Origin: Cyclospora cayetanensis
Taxonomy: Eukaryota > Apicomplexa > Conoidasida > Eucoccidiorida > Eimeriidae
Length of the DNA stretch: 64,000 nucleotides
Reading direction: 5' to 3'
Assembly: GCF_002999335.1 (NCBI RefSeq)
Contig: NW_020312769.1
Location: forward strand, 1 to 64,000
Shown: positions 47,601-57,700 of the stretch, in pieces
How positions within the stretch are numbered: the stretch's first letter is position 1
Layout: each line of letters begins with the position of its first letter
Translations under genes and position numbers: made by a program
The notes under the pieces: generated by a model
The model's input: only the letters and a program-made list of their open reading frames with translations
What the model was told of the DNA's origin: nothing
The model's database searches: none

Positions 47601-48736
47601 ACGGGGAATCCACCCGAGGGTTAGCTGTTTGCTTCCCTTCGTTTTCACTCGTTGTCCAAATACAGAAGCATACAAGCTAGACCCTTTCACGAGAAAGAAA
47701 CAGTTCTCCCCTCATCAGCTACGGTGCATCTGCCTGCTTTTTCTTTCCCTTTTGGCACTCGACGTTAAAGACATGTAGGCAAGCATCACCAGAATGCCAA
47801 CTTACCTTCGCTAAGTTTGTGCCATAGGTTCATCTCTTGTCCTGCCTCTGTTGCTGTGTGTTCACCTCAGTGACTTGCTGCCTTTATGGCGACTTTGTAG
47901 AATGGTCGGAAGCGCATTGCAATCCAACCTGCGGCTCAGACAGGTTTCAGATACGGAAAAAGCGCCGGCTGCAGAACCCAGTGCCCAACGTAGATGGCGA
48001 CTTTGACCCCACCTGCGCCCTCGACAAATGCAAGCAAGATGGCCAGCAGGCAGAGAGCAAACGATGCGATAATGTACCGGAATGCAGTAAGCGGCTAGAG
48101 GAGGAGGCAGCGGGAGCAACTGGACGGAAGGCGAGGGTGGGCTGCAGGCCTACGAAGAGGCAGAGGTCCGCTCCTGTTTATGTGCATGTGCTTGCTTTTT
48201 CTGCAGCTTCTGATTGCGTGTATATGCAATGGACCGAGTGGTCTTCCTGCACATGTAATAGCTCCTCTGAGCAATCGGGGACAATGTCGCGTGTGAGGAA
48301 GGCTGTCTCCGGGACCATCTGCCCTGACATGAACGAGAGTGAAGAGTGCGCGGACTCAAGCTGCAAGCGTGAGAGTTGTTTGTGGCGTTTAGACGCTTTC
48401 GTATCCTTGTCAAAACGATCATTTTAGCCTAAACCAGAGAGAAGGCAAAGAATACTGTTTCAACTAGTTTTGCGTATTTCTGGTCAGGAATCGTGTTCAA
48501 CAAACACATATAGTGTCTACGCTCTAGACTCACCTTAGTCTGATGCTTGCTACCGCACTTTTCCTCCTCGTTGTTGTGCTTGTACTTTTCTGCATGCAGA
48601 AGAGAGCAGCAACATGACCTACATCTACGCTGCATGCGGTTCAGTTGGTGCCCTCCTCCTCTTAGGAGGGGCTTTTGCACTCAGAAAGCACAACGTGTCA
48701 GCTATGGAAAATGCGCAAACCTTCGAAACCATGTAG
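44645..48736 (+). CDS. Secreted TSP1/PAN-domain surface (microneme-type) protein with membrane anchor
   Basis: Exons: 44645-45029, 45192-about 45418, about 45772-45994, 46156-about 46403, 46614-46762, 47101-47350, 47430-47619, 47871-48086, 48207-48368, 48600-48736. Most joints are in phase; 45418/45772 and 46403/46614 are less certain. A signal segment follows the start (RSFLLLSLMSCSLLVLLL). Two apple/PAN-like segments are seen: STWRECAAKLSGTTRFFSWV with GTCSLL, and TSWRQCSEECFNAFE with SCFHYSFNNSTSSCEL. TSP1-like segments: SWTDTPCSTWC, FSEWSQWSSCE (with a WxxW C-mannosylation pattern), VEWSEAHCNPTC and WTEWSSCTC. The last exon is a membrane segment (YIYAACGSVGALLLLGGAFAL) and a tail of about 20 residues. 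This layout fits apicomplexan adhesins of the microneme type such as MIC15/TSP1-class proteins. The tail lacks the terminal Trp of TRAP proteins. Function in host attachment or rhoptry discharge is inference. Confidence 0.82.
46513..46541. repeat. Perfect inverted repeat (11-bp stem, 7-nt loop)
   Basis: GCGCTGCTCAG and its exact reverse complement flank TGATCCT inside an intron of the TSP1/PAN gene. It could form a small hairpin in the pre-mRNA. No function can be assigned. Confidence 0.8.
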
Positions 48737-50293
48737 ACGATGCTTGCCCCGTCATTTCAGGGGTAGTTTCATCACTTTCCTCATAGTCTCTTCTTCCTTC
48801 TCGCTGCTCAGTACTGTCTCCACGTCTTTCCCTACTTCGTTCTATGTCCATCCTCTCTGCCAGCAACCGCATGCTATACACAAGATGCTCCGCAGAGCCT
48901 TCAATCCTTCTGTCTTGTACGGCATCCGGTACCGCACATCAAGCCTCAGAACAGCGGCCACGAGGCCAAAAGCGAAGAGGCAAGACGGAACACATGATGG
49001 TTTGGTATGCTCTCTATCCGTGGCTCCAACTGTTCGCCGCACATGCGTAAAAGCACGATGAGCTACAAATTGAGCCTTGTACCATCCACCATTGGTTTTA
49101 GCAAAAAACTCGCTTCCCTTTCACCTTTAAAAAGCAAGAAATAGAACGCTGCTTTTGGCGAGTAATTTCACGATTTTTCGTTCATTTCGGCGTAAGCGAC
49201 AATTGAAGAATCCTCTTTGCCGTAGCTGCTGCTGAGCTGTATGGAGAGGGGCCGAGGCATTAGGGCTGCCCATTCTTCTCGCAGATGGTTTTTCTACAGT
49301 GTGGGCCTTAGTCGTATTCCTGAGGGGCAAAACCGACGCCAGCGAGCCTTCCCCTTTTTCTGAGCCTCGTCAGGTTTGGTTAGTTGTAGTGCCTGCATCC
49401 GTACTTATTGTATTGCATCGCCCTTCCTAGATCTCCCCGGGCAATCGCAGAATCGAACCTTACAACTTGCGGAGCTGCATGTATTCTACACCCCAGACAC
49501 ACGCTACTGAAACAAGTCAGCGTGCAGTGTGGCTCAGTTGCATTCCAATAATCGTTTGCTTGTTTCGTCTTATCTGCCTTCTCTGAGGCATTTTCGCTGT
49601 AGCATCCGCAGGAATTCGTCGCCCCTTGGGAACAAATTGTGGGGGCGGTGCACGGACGAAGCGCGAGCAGGTGAACCCTACTGCTAAGTGTCATACATGA
49701 TGATTTCAGGTTTCGATGCAATCTATTCAAGAAAGTTTTACAAAAAAATAGTTTTAAGGACATGCAGTAATCTTTCTGGGTGTTTCCATCCCGATTCAAA
49801 AGTTGTTTAAGAGTCCATGACACTCCGTCACTCGGCGCAATAGAAACTGTTTTTTAACATATCCGCTTCTGCATGAGTGGCGACTCCGAGAAGTTGCCGT
49901 GCCATGGCGTCCCGCTGCTTTACGGTCTCCAACACTGGGTCTTCCTGCATGCTGAGCGCAAAAAGGACACTGCGTTAAAGGGGCTGACCAGGTCACCCCC
50001 TATGAATCCTGGTGCTTGCCACTGCAAAACTATGGCGGATAGGCATCAGCGCTGATGCCACATGCAGCAGCAAGGGAAAGACACCCCTAAATACTACGTG
50101 TCAGATCCTCGGCGAGCAAGTTCTGCTCTTCTCCCGCTTACAAAAAAATTTTAAGCCCCTGTTAAACCAAACCCACACTATCTTACGCGCCGTGTCGGCA
50201 GCGGGAGCAGGGAGGGCTACCCCTTAATCCCATGGCAGGCTTTCCCTCCACAAGGTTTTCTAGCCTTCGTGCTGGAGCAGGCAGCAAATGGTA
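48737..50293. other. Convergent intergenic region
   Basis: About 1.6 kb between the 3' ends of the TSP1/PAN gene (+) and the HIT-like gene (-). Frames such as 49380-49823 (-) show no domain and look accidental. Confidence 0.55.
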
Positions 50294-51367
50294 TTATGTG
50301 GTAAAGTACCTCAATAGAGTATGGGGCGCCACGACTTGTACCGAACGGCTAGTTTCAAGGTCTTTGGTGACTTTATTGAACGGATAGAAGAACGGGGGCT
50401 GGAAGATGCCTTGCTCGTAAAAAGGTGGAACCAGTGCATGAAGACACAGCTGGCCATACTCCGCTGGATAGTTGAAACCAAGAATTATCGATTGATGCAG
50501 CTCTGCTCTGCGACGATCGCTTCCTATTAGTTCTCTCTCCATGGTTTCCCCTTTCTTTGAATCGCCTGATGCGACGCAAGCGACGGGCGCTTTCCCTGCA
50601 CCTGGGGAGCACCCCCTGTGTGCAGTGTTCGGCTTCGGTAGGGATCCAGAGGCAGGTAGAACCGCAATATCGAGCAGCGAACGGGCGAGAGCAGCGACTT
50701 TTTCTCGCATGCTAAGCAAGAGAGGAAGATGCGCCCTTCGCAACTGCCTGATGTCATAAATGGAGGCTTTTGGGGCCGCGATCAGGTGAATGAATGATGA
50801 GGGAAACGGATACGTCAAGATGACAAAATGGAAGGAACGGAAGAGCTCGGTAAAGCCTTGAGAAGGGCACTCTTCGAAGGAAGCCGTTACACCCAGAGGA
50901 CGCGGCAAATCACCTAGTGCTCGCTGCAGGGGTACCACCCTGCCGCTTTTCCACACTCTTCCTTCCTCCCTATTCCCCCCTTCTGCCTTTTGCCTTTTTT
51001 CTGCCTTAGATAGCAGTGTCGCAGTCTGGTCATGATTTACCTGCCTAGACACCACGAGGTCGCGGAGGGCATCTCGCCCTATAGGGTGAATGTCCAGGTC
51101 TGTCAGCTCCTTTCGGCAAAAGACGCAGACAGGAGATGGCAAGATATTGGGTCTGGTGCACTTCGGGCATATCTTCTTGTGATACCGGTTGGTGAAATAG
51201 CGTTGCAACGCAGCGGAGTGGTGGTACGAGGCAGAGGCCAGGGACGAAGGAGGTAAAAGACTAGACGCGCGCGAACGAAATTGGCTTAGGGGATGGAGGA
51301 AGCGCGGAGTGCAGTCCAGCAGCGACGAGGAGTACATCAAGTGGCGGCTAGCGCGCATTTTTTCCAT
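50294..51367 (-). CDS. Zinc-ribbon plus HIT-fold protein with degenerate histidine triad
   Basis: A continuous 357-codon frame, no intron needed. The N-terminus is S/R-rich, possibly an organellar presequence. C67-x2-C70 and C81-x2-C84 (ICPKC ... VCVFC) form a zinc ribbon. The C-terminal half follows the HIT fold: FRSFHFVILTYPFP, FIHLIAAPKASIYDIRQLR and LPLLLSMREKV, then GFNYPAEYGQLCLHALVPP. HIT nucleotide hydrolases and transferases use H-x-H-x-H; here the equivalent positions read Q306-x-C308-x-H310, so the usual nucleophile His is a Cys. The insert at 50830-51020 is charged and less conserved-looking and could hide a short intron, although the frame is open. The protein may bind nucleotides without hydrolysing them, or use an altered mechanism. 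Partner and pathway are unknown. Confidence 0.75.
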   Translation of the reverse strand: MEKMRASRHLMYSSSLLDCTPRFLHPLSQFRSRASSLLPPSSLASASYHHSAALQRYFTNRYHKKICPKCTRPNILPSPVCVFCRKELTDLDIHPIGRDALRDLVVSRQVNHDQTATLLSKAEKRQKAEGGNREEGRVWKSGRVVPLQRALGDLPRPLGVTASFEECPSQGFTELFRSFHFVILTYPFPSSFIHLIAAPKASIYDIRQLRRAHLPLLLSMREKVAALARSLLDIAVLPASGSLPKPNTAHRGCSPGAGKAPVACVASGDSKKGETMERELIGSDRRRAELHQSIILGFNYPAEYGQLCLHALVPPFYEQGIFQPPFFYPFNKVTKDLETSRSVQVVAPHTLLRYFTT

Positions 51368-52191
51368 TCGTCCCTCATTGGTGGGGGGCGGAGGGAGCTG
51401 GAACAGGAGTCCAACAGTACAGAAGCAACAGGTCTTACCTCGACCGTTTCTCTAAGCTAGCAAACACTTCAGGGCGGGTAAATAGCGAAAAGGCAGCAAC
51501 GGCAATGGACTTTCATTGACAGTGGCTCGTTGCGCGGCGATATCGTGAGAATTCGCAAGGAACGCATCAGGCATATCGGCCCCCCTCGAAGTACAGGAGG
51601 GAAAAGTGTTTGGGTAGGCAAAGAATACAGCAGCAAAACGGAAACCCAAGAGAACAGGAGTGTTCATAGCATCTTTGGCAGCTCCAGGAGGCCCAGCCCC
51701 ATGAGAGCGAAGCATCTCATGAATGACGAAAAGAGAGCAACCCTCTTGCAGTAACACCCCCCGTCCCTACCCCCTCTCCAACGTGGGTTTTGTTGGTTTG
51801 TCTCTTGAATATTCACATACGGGCAGTTTAGGGTGCGTTCCTCCTTTCAACACCATAACCTCCCCAAGTTTGCAAGAGCACCACCCCCTGGACCGGGTTC
51901 TGCACGATCGCGCCGACGCCTCTCCTGAACGTTGAGAAAGCACTTTGATGCCGAAAATGAACGACTGCGGTGCCTCTTATGCTTAGTTACGGGCTGTCAT
52001 CAGCGTGTTTTTGCCACACCGTGCGTCGGCTGCCTCCATAGACAGCCTTCACCCCCCTTCCGCGTGAGCAGTGCCTTCTCCTTCAGCGTCACCTCTTTCC
52101 CGCACGCCGCATAAACTACGCCCCCTGTTATGAAGGAAAAGCTGATGAATGGCTAGGGCCTCTGGAGCCTAAGCGAGGAAGCAGTTTCAAG
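51368..52191. other. Divergent intergenic region
   Basis: About 0.8 kb between the starts of the HIT-like gene (-) and the large acidic gene (+), so probably a shared upstream region. No feature was recognised. Confidence 0.6.
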
Positions 52192-54723
52192 ATGGAGGCC
52201 GCATCGCCATCCCCCCTCCATCGGTACGGTCACTCTCCCTGCAACGATGAAGAATTCCCTCCTGCTGTGCGCGCCACGCATGTGTGCGTCCAAGCTGCAC
52301 CCCTCGATTGTAACCGCCTTCTGGCTCTGCTGTTACGTGTTTACGCAGGCGCGGGCGTCTCCGCAAGCGCATACACATCGATGATGACAGCGACGGCGAG
52401 AAGTGTGAGGCGGGGGATGCCAAGCGGCCTCCTTCTGCGCCAGCATCCGATAAGCGCGGCTCATTCATGGAGTCTTTCGTCCCACGCAGCCCTTCCGCCT
52501 CCACAGAATCTCCTGCGCGGCACGATGAGAAGGAAGACATAAGGGACTTTCCTGAGGAAGCAGCGGATACAGACAGCGCCGCAGCAAAGGCCACGCAACC
52601 CAAACGGCTGCGCCTGAAGATGCAAAAGGGGGAAGATGCCTCCGATTCTGGAGAATTCCTCCCTCGTAGCCCCACACCGCCGTCGGAAACACGTGAAACA
52701 GCCACAAAAAGCGAGCGAGAGCCAAGCACGCCCAAACCCGAGAGGCCCCTCTGGCGTAGAGACCGACCTTCAGATTCATCAGAGGTAGATTTCTCACACT
52801 TCCTGCGGCTACCTGCATCTATCTGCCTTTTTTCATCTCTCTCTCTTTGTGTGCAATGTATGTATGTATGGGTGTATGTGTATGGGTATACAGGTATATG
52901 TATGTACACATATGTATGTTTCTTTTTGTATGCCTGTGTATGTGTATGTATATAAATATATATGTTTCTGTCTGTATATCTGTGCGTAAATATGTATGTA
53001 TGTGCAGGTATGTATGTATATATATGTATGTTTCTGTCTGTATGTGTATGTATGTGTGTGTGCCTCTTTGTTGGGATGGTGGCTAAAGTATGTATTCCAC
53101 CACCCCTATCGCCGCCCTACACACCTTCCATCACGCTTTTTAGGAAGCTGGAGGGGGACTGGGCTCGCTATTGTGCAAAACGCTCATGAAGAAACGCGAT
53201 CTACCCCATTCCTCCCCCTCCTGTACTGTCCCCCTCTTCTCCAAATGCACTCCGTGCCGCTGCCTGTATTGCGCTGCAGGCCAGCGAGGACGATAGGAGC
53301 TCTCAGTCAAGCGCTTCCCTCTCTTCGAGTAGTAGCGGCTCGGAGAGCAGCGACTTGGAAGACGAGGAGGGGCCCCTGTCGCCGCTCGGACGTCCTGGGG
53401 GTGCCTCTGCCCAAAGGCGGTGGATAACTTCCCCCTCCACTGAGGGCGAATTTCAAGAAGCTCTGGATTGGTGCCTCTCCTATATTGAGAAAGACGGGCA
53501 CACATTTGCAACAACCGCCACCAAGGAGCAGCGGCGCTTGGAAATCGCCTTGTGGGATGACGAGCTGACCCGGGGAGGCACCGTGAGGCTATCTCAATAT
53601 GCATGTGTGCTAGCTAGCTAGCTAGCTAGCACACATGCACGCTAGCACACCTAGCCCGTATACGTAGGCACGCACATGTATGTATGTATATATATGTAGA
53701 TAAAGATACAGAAACTAGGTAAGAAGGATAATTCTTAGGGAGCAACGCCTCTTGCCATGGGGGTCACTTAGAGGCTCTAGGAGCCCTCTGTTTGCGCTAC
53801 TGGATGAGTGTACTAAGCGCACGGCTGTGCGCGCAGCTGAAAGCGCGCAGCCATTAGAGGCTTTAGTGGCATGCAGAGGCGCGTCATAGAACGCGGCTTT
53901 GGGGAGTTGTGTGTTCGCGTGCTGCGCTCGCCCTTGGAGCTTAGATCGTCTCTCCCCATGCGGCTGTCTTGGATGCCTGCCTTTATAGCGCTCCTTTGCG
54001 GACGCCTTCTTCTGCGACCCACAACGCGCCCTAAGTGCACAGCACCTCCCCGCGACAACCCCTGAGGAGAAGGCGATTGTGTTTCTGGATTTCCCGAATG
54101 AGGTATACCAGACGGAGTTTCTGCACCTGTGAGCGCTACATGAGGAAACCGCGCCGGCGGAAGCGCATTGCTGCTGCAAAGACATGAACGGAAAGAGAGG
54201 GGCATAAATGCACGGAAAAGTTGTATTGCATAGTTGACCGCACGCTGCCAACCTGTCTCCTCTGCAGCCGCATCGTCGTCGTATATGCCTATTTCCGCGG
54301 CGAGCGATGCATTACTTCTCTGCATGTGATTAACTCCACGCCCCTATATGCGCTGCACCTCCGTCTGCAGGCGCGTTGTAGAGGCGCGCACGCGCCGCGT
54401 AGTAATCGCCAACCTCCTAAAATGTGCAGCTGACCAGCAGACCGCCCACCAAGAATACGTCCGATGGCTCGAAAAAAATCAGCGCTTCTTCCTAACCCAC
54501 GAAGAAAAGCTCAACAAGTTGTTTCATCTGAGAGTCGCGGAGCCTAAAGGGTTGCGCAAGGTAACTTTAGCGAACAGGAGGAAAGGGGCGCACCTATATG
54601 TATATATATATATATATATGCACACACGTATATATGTGCACACATGTACATACACATATATATACATATACATACATAAAAAGAGAATGCGAAAGCTTGT
54701 GTGAAATGGGTGTGTTGTGGGTA

Positions 54724-54754
<31 letters not shown>

Positions 54755-57700
54755 TATGTACGTGGGTCTGTCTTCTCCGTACCTATGTGTGTCTCTTGCG
54801 CTGCACGTCCATGCGCTTGTCTGTTGCGGTTGCTGCTTCTGGCGATTGCTGCAGCTGCAACATCTTCTCCTGCGCGCTGAGCAGTGCTGTCTGATCGAGA
54901 GGACGGCATCCTTGGGATATCGCCGTGTGACGGCTCAAGAAGAACCAGATGTGGCGTACTGCGGTAGGCTGCCGTCCTCCATTGCCTCTCCCTTCTCGAA
55001 TCCCAGCGACTGTCACGCCTTCCCGTTCTCATTTGTGGAATTGGCGAAAGCACGAGGGAGGGCTAGACGGGTTTTGAACACATATAGTCCTACGCTACAG
55101 TCCATGAAGACGCTGCTCCCTTGTTTCAAAAAATTATTGAGATATGTATATTTGTATATGTGCAAAATATTTGTTTATGTCTGTCTGTGGATGTGGATGT
55201 GCATAATGTGTACTGTGGTGGTGCAGCGCGTGGCGCCTCGCCTCCCAAAGCAGCAGCATCTGCCGACCCTTCTAATTCCTTCCTTTTTGGCCCTGAGGAT
55301 TCGCAGTATGATCAGGATGCGTTTTCGGATGAAGAAGGAAGCTGCAGCAAGCTATGGCTAGGAGCATCGATGAAGGGATGGGCGGCGCTGAAGAGGAGCG
55401 GCCTTTCACGGAGTGCTATCAGTCAGACGGCATTGGAAGGTTCGTTGGTCTAATACCGTTCCACGACGCCATACATCGATGCATTCATGCATCCGTGTAC
55501 ATATGCACATACACGTTGCGCGGTGCTGGGGAGGCCCTTCTTGAGGGGGCGGAGTGTGCAGTGCGCGTCAAACTTAAGGAGGCGTGGCGTTGACTCTGAT
55601 CCGACAACACCAGGGCGGCATCCATCGCATGCCGCTCTGGTGTTGTCTCTAAAAAGCCTCTCTTAAGGCAGACACAAAGCTGGCCAGTGACGGCGAGACA
55701 CGTTGCGCGCAGCGTGCTCCTGCCGCTCCTGCGCAGAGGAGGCTGCCTTTTCTTGGAGGCATGTGTGTAGCTTTGTGGGAGGTCTGAAGTGTCGCGATGT
55801 GCGTGCTGCCGCGCGCTCTGCCATTTGCATTGCCCATGGGCGCCTTCCTTTTGTACAGCATTCAGAGGGGGAGACAGGTGTGCTGCGCTGTCTGCTACGC
55901 CGTGCGTGCGATGGTGCTTTGCTCAGCCTCCCTGCAACCGCAGACGCTGAAAGCGCGCGTCAAAGAAGAGCAAAAGCGACGGCAGGAGCATCGAGATGCC
56001 GAGAAGCAACAGGCGCGGAGGGCCGCCTTGAGGCAGCGCTGGACGGATATTCAGAGGCTCGCAAGAAGCACACACCACGGGTAAGTGTCTACGCATGGCG
56101 CTGCTTTCGCGGACCGAAGGCAGGACAGGGATAGGCAGATTCTACATCATCCGGAGAGAGAAATCTCAAGATGGACATATATATATGTATATTATCAAAA
56201 GACAGAGCGAGACTTTTGGACACATCGAAAGCAGCAGCACTTAGGAGGTGGCGCAGTAGAGCGCGTACAGGCGCGAGAACGGCAGGAAAAAGCTCCTTTG
56301 AGCATTACAATTTCTCGACGCCTCTCTGCTAGCAGCCCTCTGCCGCGTCCGCCTGCACGCTTTTGCAGTGGGCATCTGCAGATATACCCAAACACCGCAG
56401 GTTCTCTATTTGGCAGATATCTTATTCGGCTCCTCCTCTGTGTTTGATGATGCTGCCTGGCGCTGCGCACGCTGTTTAGACGCCTCACTGTCCGTTGACG
56501 CTCTGCAGGAGGAAGGCGGAGGGGGTTCTCAAGGGGCTGTTCTTACCATGTATGTGGATGTGCATATGTATGGATATGTGTATCAACGTGTGTGTATATG
56601 TATGGATATGGATATTTATGTGGATATATTATGCCCCCTCTTTGCCTTTGCTGTCGCAGGCCGCGTTTTCATCATCCAAGCCGCGAGGAATTTGCCAAGG
56701 CGCAGAGCTTCGCCGCGCGGGGGTTCTCATTCAAGCGACACGTGCGGGAGGCCGTCCTTTATAGCTCTTAGGGGGGTTGGGACGGATATTTTCATGAATA
56801 AATTTATGTAGAGACGCACCCATTGGCTGTTGGGCATGAGTGAAAGCTGCCTCGAAAAGGTTTCTGCCGCGTGCAAGAGTCTGCCCAGGAGCGGAAACTT
56901 TTACATGATGAACCTCTGGGCCATGCATGTCTGTGCAACAGTATCAAACGACCCCATTTTCCACCTTTTTACACTCTCTTTCTTCCTCTCTATTGCTTGA
57001 TCTCTGTATCCATCTGCGTTCTGTATCTCGCAGGAAGTGGTGTACGTTCGGCCGCCCCAAGAACTCGCGGGAAAGCCCCGTGCAGCGCTCGACGAGTACT
57101 TGCGGCAACTGCCGCGCATGCACAACTTGCTGGCAGAGCCTCACAAATTGGTGCGTGCATGCTCGTGCCAGGCGTCCCGCCTACCCCACCCACCCACCTC
57201 CCTACCCATGTGTTACACGACGCTAGTTCTCCTCTTCCACAGCACGTCGTTGTCCAATAAATAGGCGTGCAGACACGCACTGATGCATGCATGCATCCAC
57301 GCACGCCTCTAGGATGCAATGCCTTTTCTCTCTCTCTCCCGTGGAAGAAGGCATGGCGCTGGAAGAGATTTGCTGCCTTGCGCATCAAGCCTGCATCACC
57401 ACGCCTCCGCGCAGAGACGCTTATCGCGCGGGTCACGTTGCCGCCTGTGTGTAATTCAAAAGCCTCTCCCCACGATTCAGTAAAGACGCGTGTGCTGTCT
57501 TTCTCAACTTGTTTTTGACGCGCCTTCAGGCGGTCGCGTCTAAGTACGGCCTTGTTCGCGTAGTTTCCGAGGACGAGAATCACGCGCTTCCCCCGACAAT
57601 CGAGCGGCATATTGAGCCATGGCGGCTCAAGGAGGCGCGTTCCCACTGGAAAGATCTGGAGAGCGTTTTTGGCTATGCTCCTTGGAGCATTATGGGGGGG

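Noticed and set aside
52847..53086. Met/Tyr/Val-rich ORFs (+) near 52.9 kb
   Set aside because: Translation of an intronic TATG-type simple repeat.
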